NCBI GenBank assembly: GCA_037442205.1
Contig: JBBIQS010000037.1
Location: forward strand, 8,748 to 72,747
Length of the DNA stretch: 64,000 nt
Source: JBBIQS01 sp037442205
Lineage (GTDB): Bacteria > Myxococcota > Myxococcia > Myxococcales > UBA5297
Reading direction: 5' to 3'
This document shows, piece by piece, positions 1 through 10,629 of the stretch. The notes under the pieces are model-generated. The model did not search any database and had not been told where the DNA came from. It saw only the letters and a program-made list of their open reading frames with translations. Each line of letters starts with the position of its first letter. Position 1 is the first letter of the stretch. A program made the position numbers and the translations under genes.

Positions 1-1897
1 CGCGGTGCCCCTCGCCCCAGAACGGGATCTCTATCCAGCGCCGGGCCATCACCTTGGCCGGCCCGCCGGTCCACTCGCTGCAGTAGTCGAGCTGATAGGG
101 CTGGACCGAGAGCATCGCTCCGGCGACGTAGAGCCAGAGCGCAGCAGGGGCGATCTTCCTCAGGTATGGACGGCCGAGCTTGTCCACGACCAGGTCGAGC
201 CCGATCGCCGCGGCCAACGCCAGCGCCGGGAAGGCCTGGATCACGTAGCGGGCCCCGTCTTGGCGCATCGACGAAGCCCCCTGGCCGAACGGAAAGACCA
301 ACCAGCCCAGGACCAGCCAGTCGAGCGGCGAGCGGCGGCGCACCGCGAAGCCGATCCAGATCGCCGCCAGCACCAGCAGGCCGGTCGGGCTGGAGACCAG
401 GAAGGCGAAGACGTAGTACCAGCCCGGCAGCTTGCCCAGCTTCCCCAGGAAGTACTCCTCCGGCTGGTGCGCGGCCCAGTGAGAATAGGTGCTCTGCATC
501 TGCTCGATCGGGGAGTGCCAGAGCCACGGCCAGGCGGCGAAGAGGACCAGCACCCCGGCCGCGGCGCCGGCGAAGGCGCCAATCATGGGAACGAACCGGC
601 TGCGGCGCGAGGCCAGGGCGGCCAGGCAGACCGTGAGAGCCAGCGGCGCGAACCAGACCCCGGTTGCCCGTGAGCCGACCCCCAGGATCGAGGTCAGCCC
701 CCAGGCCCCATGGAGCCAGAACGAGTCGCGCTCGCAGGCCAGCATCAGCAACAACGCCGAGACGGTGAAGAAGAAGGTCAGCGGCGATTCCAGCCCCACT
801 GACCGGCCGTGGCCGACGAAGTACGGCATCAACGCCAGCACCATCCCTGCGCTCGCCCCGACCGCCAGCGAGGCATAGCGGCGCCCGATCAGGAAGAGGA
901 TCAAGCAGGTCAGGGCCTGAAGATAGGCGGCGGCCAGCTTGGCGCCCCACATCCCCCCGACTCGCTCGACGCCGCCGTAGAGCCACTTGGCGATCGGCGG
1001 GTGCTCCTTGTTCCAGCGGAAGGACTGCGTCGCCCAGTCGCCGAGCTCGGCGTTGCGCACGTAGTGCATCCCCGCCTTCAGGTAGGCCCCTTCGTCCCAG
1101 TAGATGTCCGCGGTGCTCAGCCCGTTTACGCGCGCCGCCAGCGCCACCAGGACGATCGCCGCAGCCACCGCCAGCTCCCGGCGCCCGAGAGACTCCCGTC
1201 CTCGGTAGGCGGCGAAGGTGCGCCAACCGATCGCCGCCCCGAGGGTCAGCAGCATCAGCGCGGCGCCGAACAGCCACAGGCGCGTCGTCTCGGCCATCGG
1301 AGCGACCGCGGCCTCGGCGAGCTCCCGAGCCGGCCAGCTGATTCCCCGCGGCCAGGGGACAGGCAACCAGCCATGCGGACCGGTCAATTCGTTGAAGTAC
1401 AGGCGCAGGTACCTGCCGCCGCCGTGGTCGACCAGCCGTAGGGTGACCGGTACGACGCCCGGGGGAAGCGCCTGGGCCGGGGCCGGGTGCTCGGTGCGAG
1501 CGAGCGCCCCCGTGACGTGCAAGATGGACTTGTCGCCGACGAGCAGCTCCACCTCGTCGTCCGCCTCGACCACGAACTCGATCTTGAGCGGCTTGTCGGT
1601 CCGCAAGTAGCTCGTCCACTCGGCGGAGAACGGCTGGCCAGGCTCATCTGGCACGAAGGGCTCGCTGACCACACGCTCCGAAGCCGGAGCGCCCTCAAAC
1701 CGCTCGTTGGACCAGGTCCGCTCGGTCCAGCCGCTGCCCCGCGGGACCGAGGCGACCGAGGCGAGGTGGGCGCAGAGCAGGACGCCGGCGGCCAGCGGAG
1801 CAACAGCAGCGACGGGCCACGCGAGGCGGACCAGACGCGTTCTCCGGTCCGCGGTGCGACCTTCTCTCGCTGCATCGCCAGGCTGCTGGATTTCCAC
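1..1897 (-). CDS. GT-C (GT39/PMT-like) membrane glycosyltransferase, C-terminus beyond window
   Basis: Read on the minus strand from a GTG at 1897, an open frame of 632 codons runs off the left edge. It is preceded by an in-frame TGA about 30 bases upstream, and no ATG lies between. A hydrophobic segment near residues 22-45 is followed by a soluble beta-rich domain of about 120 residues that resembles a PA14/carbohydrate-binding insert (inference). A multi-pass membrane region follows. The lumenal loop after its first helix carries 'YWDEGAYLKAG' and then 'RWNKEHPPIAKWLYG', the Asp/Glu and HPP signatures of ArnT/PMT-type GT-C enzymes. Such enzymes transfer sugars from polyprenyl-phosphate donors at the periplasmic face. 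The acceptor cannot be deduced. It stands alone, and its 3' end is missing. Confidence 0.8.
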   Translation of the reverse strand, partial: MEIQQPGDAAREGRTADRRTRLVRLAWPVAAVAPLAAGVLLCAHLASVASVPRGSGWTERTWSNERFEGAPASERVVSEPFVPDEPGQPFSAEWTSYLRTDKPLKIEFVVEADDEVELLVGDKSILHVTGALARTEHPAPAQALPPGVVPVTLRLVDHGGGRYLRLYFNELTGPHGWLPVPWPRGISWPARELAEAAVAPMAETTRLWLFGAALMLLTLGAAIGWRTFAAYRGRESLGRRELAVAAAIVLVALAARVNGLSTADIYWDEGAYLKAGMHYVRNAELGDWATQSFRWNKEHPPIAKWLYGGVERVGGMWGAKLAAAYLQALTCLILFLIGRRYASLAVGASAGMVLALMPYFVGHGRSVGLESPLTFFFTVSALLLMLACERDSFWLHGAWGLTSILGVGSRATGVWFAPLALTVCLAALASRRSRFVPMIGAFAGAAAGVLVLFAAWPWLWHSPIEQMQSTYSHWAAHQPEEYFLGKLGKLPGWYYVFAFLVSSPTGLLVLAAIWIGFAVRRRSPLDWLVLGWLVFPFGQGASSMRQDGARYVIQAFPALALAAAIGLDLVVDKLGRPYLRKIAPAALWLYVAGAMLSVQPYQLDYCSEWTGGPAKVMARRWIEIPFWGEGHR

Positions 1898-2110
1898 GGG
1901 CGTCCTCGGAGGCTGAGTGGGGGCGCATCATGCGAGGGAGCCGGCGCGAGGGCAACTGGCTGTCATTGCGCAAATGCAGCCGAAGGCTCTACCCATCGCC
2001 CCAGCGAGCCCAGGGGAGCCGGACAGCCGCCAGCCGGCGAGCGGCGAGCCGGCGAGGACTCGGCGCCCCGCCGCCCACACTGCCGGGCGGTGGGGCGCGC
2101 GCTGGGACTG

Positions 2111-2629
2111 CTACTTCTTCTTCTCGATCACGCCGCAGGCGATGCGGTCGCCGGCGTTGCCGGCCGGATCGGACACCAGGTCATCGGCCTTGGCGTGGAT
2201 CACCAGCGCCGACCCGTCCTGATCGAATAGGTTTCCCTCGCCCGCCTCGAGGCTGACCGAAGGAACCAGCGCCTGGATGTGCGCCTTGCCGTTGGCATCC
2301 ACGACCAGGTTCGGAATATCGCCGGCGTGCATGCCGTGGGGGTTCTTGATGCCGTGCTGGTGCTTGGCCGGGTTGAAGTGGCCGCCGGCGCTCTTGAACG
2401 GCGCCTCGCACTTGCCGACCTCGTGGATGTGGATCGCGTGCTCGCCCGCCGGCAGGCCGTTCAGATCGACAGTCACCAGCACACCGTGCGGCGTCTGCTC
2501 CAGGTTGGCCGTGCCCACTTCCTTGCCCTGGGCGTCGACGAGCTTGGCCTGCGCCGTGGCGCCCTCGGCCTGCGCCGAGCCGCCCAGCAGAAACACCACC
2601 GTCGCCATCGCATAAGCAACCGTCTTCAT
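2111..2629 (-). CDS. sodC: Periplasmic Cu/Zn superoxide dismutase
   Basis: A 172-residue protein with a Sec signal peptide (residues 1-21, cleavage after AQA). It dismutates superoxide in the periplasm. The bacterial SodC pattern is complete. Copper and zinc ligands appear in HAIHIH (67, 69), GGHFNP (84), the HQHG segment (92), HGMHAGD (101 and Asp104) and ALVIHAKADD (145). The disulfide pair is probably Cys74 in VGKCE and Cys165 in RIACGVI. The ATG at 2629 is preceded by AGAGGAGG-like sequence, a good ribosome site. It is monocistronic, about 200 bases from the glycosyltransferase start. Confidence 0.96.
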   Translation of the reverse strand: MKTVAYAMATVVFLLGGSAQAEGATAQAKLVDAQGKEVGTANLEQTPHGVLVTVDLNGLPAGEHAIHIHEVGKCEAPFKSAGGHFNPAKHQHGIKNPHGMHAGDIPNLVVDANGKAHIQALVPSVSLEAGEGNLFDQDGSALVIHAKADDLVSDPAGNAGDRIACGVIEKKK

Positions 2630-2809
2630 CGCGTCCTCCTCTGTTGAAGGGATGCCCGGGACGGGCCTCCGGATCTCTTGGCCGAATTGGGCCGTTTCCT
2701 GTCTAACCGCCCCGCCTCGGCCGCGCTCGCTCGCGGGCGGCGGCCGGCCTTGCCAGCAGCCCTCCTTCGCGCTCGGATGCTCGCGCTGTTCGAGAAGGGA
2801 GAGTTGCCG

Positions 2810-3265
2810 ATGGTCCTCGATTCACAGGCGGTGATCGCTCGGCTGGGGCTCGCTCCGCACCCCGAGGGCGGGTTTTACCGGGAGATCTTCCGCGATTCAC
2901 AGCAGGTGCGGCTGGCGGACGGGCGGGTGCGGGCGGCCTCGACCTCGATCTACTTCCTACTCCCCGCCGGCTCGTTCAGCGCCTTCCATCGCGTCCGCGC
3001 GGCCGAGGTCTGGCACCTGTACCAGGGCGGGCCGCTGCGTCTGCACGTGCTGGGGCAAGGGAGCGTGCTGCTCGACGCCGATCACCCGCAGGCGGTGGTG
3101 CCGGCGTCGGCCTGGCAGGCGGCCGCGCCCGAATCCGAGGCGGCGCTGTGCGGCTGCACTGTCGCCCCCGGCTTCGAATTCGAAGACTTCGAGATGGGCC
3201 GGCGCGAGGAGCTGCTGCGCCAGTTCCCCGCCGAAGCCGAGGCCATCCGCCGCTGGTGCCGCTGA
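2810..3265 (+). CDS. DUF985 cupin-fold protein
   Basis: A 151-residue single-domain cupin of the DUF985 (Cupin_5) family. Typical features are the N-terminal HPEGGFYRE motif, STSIYFLL, and the FHRVRAAEVWHLYQG block that supplies the presumed metal or ligand site. The frame is open further upstream, but the ATG at 2810 is preferred because GAAGGGAGAG sits at ideal spacing and homology begins here. The family is widespread and functionally uncertain; no substrate is inferred. It converges with the GH5 gene downstream. Confidence 0.85.
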   Translation: MVLDSQAVIARLGLAPHPEGGFYREIFRDSQQVRLADGRVRAASTSIYFLLPAGSFSAFHRVRAAEVWHLYQGGPLRLHVLGQGSVLLDADHPQAVVPASAWQAAAPESEAALCGCTVAPGFEFEDFEMGRREELLRQFPAEAEAIRRWCR

Positions 3266-3308
3266 CTCGGCTACCCAGCCTGGTCGAGCGCCTCTCGTCG
3301 ACTCGCGC

Positions 3309-4709
3309 TCATGGCCCCGGGCGCACCGTCAGCGTGACCACCTCGCCCTCGGGCGGAGACAGCACGGAGATGCGGCCTTCCTCGATCTGCACCGGGCAGC
3401 CGCCGCACTCGACGACCGCGCCCTGGGGATAGGCGGCCGCCGGCACCGAGAGCACGGTCGGCGCCGAGATGCCGCGGTCGGGCCGGTAGTTGACGGTGAA
3501 GGTCTTGGTCGCCTCGTCGTAGGCAAACGACGAGGGAGTTCCGGCCACGCGCTCCGGGTAGGGACGGATCAGCGCCGCGATCGCTGCCGGCTTCTCGGTC
3601 CCGTCGGGGGCCAACATCCCATAGAGATTGTCTTTGCCGTGGTGCCAATACATCGAGCTGGCGGCGGTAGCGGCGGCGCCGTCGTAGTCGGCGTTCATGT
3701 ATTCGGCGAAGCCGGGGGCGGCCGCCATCCCGCCGTACTCGCCCACCCACAGTGCGGCGCCCATCGCATTCGCCTCGCGCCGGAAGGAGGCCAGCTTGTC
3801 GAGCACGTTCTGCCGCTGCCTCGGGTCGAATCCCATCCCGGACTCGGCGCCCGAGTCATAGCAATGCGGCGCGTAGACCAGGTTGTCGAACGACGGCCTG
3901 GTCAACCCGGTGGGATAGCCGATGCTGCGGCTGGTGGCCGGCTCGAGGAAGGCCAGCCACGACGGGGCGTCCTGGCGCACCGCCGCCACGATCCTCTCGT
4001 AGAACGGCTGCAGCCGCGTCTGCTCGAACTGCTCGACCGGCGCCGAGCCCCAGAACGGCTCGTTCATCACGTCGAACCCCAGGACCGCCGGGTGATTGGC
4101 CAGCCGCGCCGACAGCTGCCGCCAGGCCATGGCGTAGTGCTCGCCCAGCACCGGGTCGGTGTAGAGCTTGTCGAAGCAGGCCATCACGCTGGAGTTGAAG
4201 TAGTTGGCGAACCAGGGCTCGATGGGCTTGAAGGCCTCGTAGCGCCACTCGTCGCAGGTCCAGCGCGGGGCTCCGTTGTCGCCGAACCCCTCGCCGTAGA
4301 GGTCCTGGTGCATGTCGAGCACCACCAGCAGCCCCGCCTCGTGGGCCCAGTCGATGCGCGCCGCCACCGCCTCGACGTAGGCGGCGTCGAAGGTCCCCTT
4401 CGCCGGCTCCAGGGCCGACCAGGAGACCAGGAAGCGGATCGCGTTCATGCCCCACAGGCTGCGCAGCTTCTTGAGGTCGTCGACGGTCTGGAAGCCGAAG
4501 TAAGGCGGGTGCTTGTTGTCGCCGGAGACGTTGGCGCCCCGCAGCACCACCGCCCGCCCCTGCCCGTCGCGGATGAAGCCGCCCTCGACTCGATACACCT
4601 CGCGGGCCGGCTCGGCGGAGGGCTTCTCGCGGCAGGAGAGCGCGAGCAGGCACGAGGCGAGGAGGGTTGCGCGAAGGAGCACCGGCTTTGCGGCGAGGGG
4701 AAAGGTCAT
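3309..4709 (-). CDS. GH5 endoglycosylceramidase-like lipoprotein
   Basis: A 466-residue glycoside hydrolase family 5 protein. The N-terminus is a lipoprotein-type signal with LASC at Cys20 and a second Cys26. The TIM barrel spans about residues 42-380. The acid/base is Glu217 in DVMNEPFWG and the nucleophile is Glu324 in WVGEYGG. From about residue 385 a C-terminal beta-sandwich of the Glyco_hydro_5_C type follows (GTPSSFAYD, SVPAAAYPQG). That arrangement is typical of endoglycosylceramidases, which release intact glycans from glycosphingolipids. The exact substrate is inference; another beta-glycosidase of GH5 is possible. The ATG at 4709 fits the signal peptide and has GAGG upstream. The codons upstream of it in the same frame look non-coding. 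Confidence 0.82.
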   Translation of the reverse strand: MTFPLAAKPVLLRATLLASCLLALSCREKPSAEPAREVYRVEGGFIRDGQGRAVVLRGANVSGDNKHPPYFGFQTVDDLKKLRSLWGMNAIRFLVSWSALEPAKGTFDAAYVEAVAARIDWAHEAGLLVVLDMHQDLYGEGFGDNGAPRWTCDEWRYEAFKPIEPWFANYFNSSVMACFDKLYTDPVLGEHYAMAWRQLSARLANHPAVLGFDVMNEPFWGSAPVEQFEQTRLQPFYERIVAAVRQDAPSWLAFLEPATSRSIGYPTGLTRPSFDNLVYAPHCYDSGAESGMGFDPRQRQNVLDKLASFRREANAMGAALWVGEYGGMAAAPGFAEYMNADYDGAAATAASSMYWHHGKDNLYGMLAPDGTEKPAAIAALIRPYPERVAGTPSSFAYDEATKTFTVNYRPDRGISAPTVLSVPAAAYPQGAVVECGGCPVQIEEGRISVLSPPEGEVVTLTVRPGP

Positions 4710-4737
4710 CCCGGCCTCGTGATTCGCGGGGGGAAGT

Positions 4738-5301
4738 CTACAGGTTCTTGCCGGCCTCGGGCTGGCGGCCGCCGGCGGCCTTCTTCTCCAACCAGTAGAA
4801 CAGGGCCAGCACCCCGGCACAGAACAGTGCCACCAACATCCACCGTGGTGCGCCCGCTGCCTCGGGCAACCCGATCTTGCCTAAGTCCTTCCAGCCCAGG
4901 ACGGTCGACTTGAAGAACGGATAGAGCTCGGCGTAGAGGGCGCCGCCGGCGATCATCCCGACGATCGCAAAGACCGCGTGCCAGCGCCCCTCTCCCAGCG
5001 CGCCCACCGAGGTCCCCGGGCAGAAGCCCATCAGCGCCCACCCGGCGCCGAAGAGGGCTCCTCCCAGCAGCACGCCGCCGACGTTCATCGGCTTGTGGCT
5101 GAGCTTGATGATCTCGAGGTTGGAGAGCAGCCAGATCCCGAGCATCCCCACCAGGATGGCGGAGAGCATGAACTTCACCAGCGTCAGGTCCTTGAGCAGC
5201 ATCGCCCCGACCTGCTTGTCGAAGCGAAGCACCCGAGCCTTCTGCAGCAGGAACCCGAAGAGCACTCCGGCGCCAAGCCCCAGCCACTGTTCCGCGCTCA
5301 T
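4738..5301 (-). CDS. YeeE/YedE (DUF6691) half-transporter, second subunit
   Basis: A 187-residue membrane protein with about five hydrophobic helices and the family cysteine motif GFCPGTSVGALGEGRW. It belongs to the YeeE/YedE superfamily, whose members move thiosulfate or other sulfur compounds across the inner membrane through cysteine-mediated relay. It is the second of two half-size proteins. Its ATG at 5301 overlaps the TGA of the preceding half by four bases (ATGA), so the two are almost certainly translated and assembled together. The next gene downstream, the GH5, begins just after its stop on the same strand, but nothing suggests functional linkage. Confidence 0.88.
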   Translation of the reverse strand: MSAEQWLGLGAGVLFGFLLQKARVLRFDKQVGAMLLKDLTLVKFMLSAILVGMLGIWLLSNLEIIKLSHKPMNVGGVLLGGALFGAGWALMGFCPGTSVGALGEGRWHAVFAIVGMIAGGALYAELYPFFKSTVLGWKDLGKIGLPEAAGAPRWMLVALFCAGVLALFYWLEKKAAGGRQPEAGKNL

Positions 5302-5840
5302 GGATTGCTCCCGCCGTAGAGGGCGCGGGCCGCCAGCGCCCCGGCCGCGAAGAACATCGCCAGGGCCACCATCCCGCTGACTGACAGCTGCATCATCCCG
5401 CTGAGCCCGTGCCCGCTCGGACAGCCATCCGCCATCCGTGCTCCCAGCATGGCAACCACGCCGCCGCCGAACGCCGCCACCGCCCGCTTGCCGATCGATG
5501 GGCCGAAGCGCTTCTCCCACGCCGGCGGGACGGCCTCGAGGCGAAAGCTCTTGTCGCTGGCCGAGGAGATCAGAGCGCCGAGGGCGATCCCCAGCACCAA
5601 CAGGAACTGCCACTCGAGCTGGACCTTGGTCTCGGTGAAGTACTGGTTGCCGGCCACGTGCTCGGGAGAGATCGAGCGCTCGCAGAGGGCGGCGGCCCGC
5701 ACGAAGCTGGTCGAGGCCCCCAGGAAGTGCGACTTGCCGGCAATTCGGGTGGTGGCAAATACCGAAGCGATGGCCAGGACACCGACCAATGCGCCTGTCA
5801 GGTAGGGATTCCACCCTCCATCCTCAGTTCTCCATCGCAT
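5298..5840 (-). CDS. YeeE/YedE half-transporter, first subunit
   Basis: A 180-residue membrane protein of the YeeE/YedE sulfur-transport family, the first cistron of a two-gene operon. The conserved motif is ADGCPSGHGLSGM; a further cysteine lies in the extracytoplasmic stretch ALCERS. The ATG at 5840 is chosen because AAGGAAG lies at good spacing and the membrane region starts soon after. A longer open frame upstream has no family similarity. In Proteobacteria such paired halves (PmpA/PmpB type) are linked to sulfide or thiosulfate handling and often regulated by ArsR-type BigR/YgaV repressors. No regulator gene lies here, but a 15-base palindrome is present upstream at 6000-6014. Confidence 0.86.
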   Translation of the reverse strand: MRWRTEDGGWNPYLTGALVGVLAIASVFATTRIAGKSHFLGASTSFVRAAALCERSISPEHVAGNQYFTETKVQLEWQFLLVLGIALGALISSASDKSFRLEAVPPAWEKRFGPSIGKRAVAAFGGGVVAMLGARMADGCPSGHGLSGMMQLSVSGMVALAMFFAAGALAARALYGGSNP

Positions 5841-5999
5841 CGGTTCTTCCTTTGTCTGGATTCCCGGGCGGCCTGTCCGGCGTGACCGCGGCAGAGCCCG
5901 AGCCGTCCCCGTAGCGACCCCAAGCCTGGCAGCGGCGGTCCCGTCCGGCGGTCGCTCGAAAGCATATACCGCCGCCGACCGTGAATTCGGCCGCCCCGG

Positions 6000-6014
6000 C
6001 CAATTAATAATTGG
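6000..6014. promoter_or_regulatory. AT-rich perfect palindrome, operator candidate
   Basis: CCAATT-AAT-AATTGG is a perfect inverted repeat in an otherwise GC-rich intergenic region, between the divergent YeeE/YedE operon and the lipoprotein pair. It lies 160 bases upstream of the transporter start and 109 bases upstream of the lipoprotein start. It looks like a dimeric repressor site; the regulator is unknown. Confidence 0.45.
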
Positions 6015-6122
6015 AGCCCAAAGCGCGACGCCGATTGGCGGTTGGCCCAAGGGCAGTGTCGTCTGGTTGCAGGTCGCTCCCGGCCTGATACCGTGAGGCC
6101 GCTGCTGAACCGGGGACATCTC

Positions 6123-6788
6123 ATGCGCTCGCGATTGCCGCTGCTGTGCTGTCTGGCGCTGGCCTCCTGCGCCTACAAATCCGACTACGTCATCCCCGCC
6201 GACGGCCGGGCCCGGGTGGTCTTCAGCGACGGCGAGCTGCGGCCGGCGATGCCGGCGCTGACCCCCGCCTGTAAGGCCAACGTCGACCAGTGGATCGCCT
6301 ACTACAAGGCCAATCCCCCGGCGCCGCCGGTCAGGAGCGGCCAGGGCCACTTCCATATGAACATCTGGATCGAGGACGCCGTCTACATCGATCCCTTGCC
6401 CCATCACCTGCACTCCGGGCATGCGGTCCCCGCCAGCTACTCCGGCCCCGCGACGCACGCCGCCACGCCGGTCGGTGGGCATTCGGCCACCCCGGTTCAC
6501 GCCGGCTCTTCGGGCCATGGCGCCACCAGCGTCGGCGGCTCTTCCGGAGGGAACAGCGGCGAGCTCTACGCCGCGCTGGCGGTGGTCGCGCTGGTGACCA
6601 TGCCCGCGGTGGCTATCACCCTGGCCTCGGTCCCGCCGGAGAGCGGCGCTGAAGCCTCGTCGGCAATCGATCAGGTCAACGCCTACAACGACGCCGCCCG
6701 CTCGCAGGGCAGCGCCTGCGCCCCGGCGATCCCGGGGCAGCCGCAGCCTCCGCCGCCCGGCGGCGCCGAGGCGGGGGTACAGCCATGA
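6123..6788 (+). CDS. Lipoprotein of unknown function, first of a coupled pair
   Basis: A 221-residue lipoprotein; the lipobox LASC places the lipidated cysteine at residue 16. The mature protein has a His/Gly/Ser/Thr-rich low-complexity middle (about 95-145, many histidines), one hydrophobic helix near 150-170 and a proline-rich end. Shortly before the end it carries QVNAYNDAARSQGSAC, which closely resembles the C-terminus of the next gene's product. No known domain is recognised. The ATG at 6123 gives the signal peptide directly. The stop overlaps the next start by four bases. Histidine clusters could bind metal, but that is speculation. Confidence 0.8.
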   Translation: MRSRLPLLCCLALASCAYKSDYVIPADGRARVVFSDGELRPAMPALTPACKANVDQWIAYYKANPPAPPVRSGQGHFHMNIWIEDAVYIDPLPHHLHSGHAVPASYSGPATHAATPVGGHSATPVHAGSSGHGATSVGGSSGGNSGELYAALAVVALVTMPAVAITLASVPPESGAEASSAIDQVNAYNDAARSQGSACAPAIPGQPQPPPPGGAEAGVQP

Positions 6789-7285
6789 AGCAGCTCTTCG
6801 CTCTCGGGGTATTGGTCGCCTTCGCCGCCACTGGCTGCGGCGGGGTCACCGCCTATCGGCCGGCCCGCACCGCCCAGGGCGAGCTGACCATGAGCTACAA
6901 CGACGGGCTCGAGATCTGGAACGGCCAGCAGCGGGTGGCCCACGCCTACCGCTTCTCCGAGCTGCCCGACTTCGTGCGCTGCGTCCCTGACGCCAAGCGC
7001 CACGCCGAGGCCGCCCGCTCCTCCGGGCGGACCGCCGGCCTGCTGTCGGGGCTCTCCATCGGCTTCGCCATCACCGGCATCGCCGGCGGGCTCACCGGGG
7101 CCAGCCTCTCAGAAACCCAGGGCGCGCAAGCCGCCTGGTTGGTCGGAGGCCTGGCGCTGGAGGTGGCAGCCGTCGCCCTGGGCGCCTCGAGCATGGGCCA
7201 GAAGACCAAGGCCCTGGGGCACGCCGCCGACGCGGTCAACTTCTACAACGACGCCGCCGGCAGCGTCGGCGGGTCCTGCCGGTAG
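6785..7285 (+). CDS. Lipoprotein of unknown function, second of a coupled pair
   Basis: A 166-residue lipoprotein with lipobox ATGC (Cys18), starting inside the stop of its neighbour (ATGA). After about 70 soluble residues there are two Gly/Ala-rich hydrophobic segments (about 82-105 and 115-135), then the C-terminal motif AVNFYNDAAGSVGGSC. That matches the QVNAYNDA end of the upstream lipoprotein. The shared tail suggests the two evolved by duplication or fold similarly. A 'VNxYNDA' tail recurs in outer-membrane-associated proteins of related bacteria (general recollection, unverified). Function unknown. Confidence 0.78.
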   Translation: MKQLFALGVLVAFAATGCGGVTAYRPARTAQGELTMSYNDGLEIWNGQQRVAHAYRFSELPDFVRCVPDAKRHAEAARSSGRTAGLLSGLSIGFAITGIAGGLTGASLSETQGAQAAWLVGGLALEVAAVALGASSMGQKTKALGHAADAVNFYNDAAGSVGGSCR

Positions 7286-7509
7286 GCCGCTCGGTAGCCG
7301 CTTCGACCGCCCCTCGCCCGCCCGGGAAACCTGAGAGGCCAGTCGCCCCGGAGATCCGTCGAGCTGACCGGTCTGCCGGGCCGCCCGCCCTGCGATTGCC
7401 GGCGGCTGTCCAGCGCCGGTTGTCCCAGCGATCTTCCCGTGTTATCGACTCGACCTCTTATGCCAGGGCGGTCGAGCGGCCGCCCCCTCAACCGACGGAC
7501 GAGCCCAAG

Positions 7510-10194
<2,685 letters not shown>

Positions 10195-10217
10195 CCGCGC
10201 GGCCTCCGCCTTTTCCC

Positions 10218-10246
10218 CGGCCGCCGGAGCTCAGCTCCGGCGGCCG
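10218..10246. terminator. Bidirectional terminator hairpin
   Basis: A perfect 14-base inverted repeat (CGGCCGCCGGAGCT and its complement) around one central base, flanked by TTTT on one side and TTCCTTTT on the other. It can end alaS and, on the other strand, the SRPBCC gene, whose stop codon lies inside the stem. Confidence 0.8.
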
Positions 10247-10629
10247 TTCCTTTTGCCGAGCTCCGCGAAGGCGTCCAGGGCGACGCCCAGCTCCGCCAGC
10301 ACTGCCGCACGCTCCCGGGCATCCCGGATCAGCTCGCGGTGGAGCGCGAGGGTCGATCGCCCTCGCGAGGCGGGAATCACCCGTACTTGGAGAAGGCTTT
10401 CGCCCCCCGAGGAAGCGGGAATCCGCCGCCGATAGTGCGACTCGCCGAACGCCCTGATCCCCAGACTGTCGGGGCCGAGCTTCTTGCCGTCGCCGCCCAG
10501 CAGCCCCTGCCCCGCGGGCGAGATCACCAGACGCCACAGGGCATCGGGCGCGAGGTCGAAGGTCCGCCGTGCGCCAGCCTGGAAGCCGGCGTCCTTGGTC
10601 GTGCTGGCCGCCTCAGCTCTCCGGCTCAC
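10231..10629 (-). CDS. SRPBCC/AHSA1-like protein
   Basis: A 132-residue small soluble protein. The N-terminal stretch FQAGARRTFDLAPDALWRLV resembles the opening strand and helix of START/SRPBCC (AHSA1) domains. The C-terminal helix (about 100-125) is typical of the fold. SRPBCC proteins bind hydrophobic ligands or assist enzymes; no ligand is inferred. The GTG start overlaps the TGA of the Rid-family gene (GTGA), so the two are coupled. The stop lies inside the terminator stem. It is somewhat shorter than a usual domain, so the fold assignment is moderate. Confidence 0.6.
   Translation of the reverse strand: MSRRAEAASTTKDAGFQAGARRTFDLAPDALWRLVISPAGQGLLGGDGKKLGPDSLGIRAFGESHYRRRIPASSGGESLLQVRVIPASRGRSTLALHRELIRDARERAAVLAELGVALDAFAELGKRNGRRS

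Noticed and set aside
3639..4913. Plus-strand open frame of 424 codons over the GH5 gene
   Set aside because: Shadow frame; the GH5 catalytic motifs on the minus strand are unmistakable.
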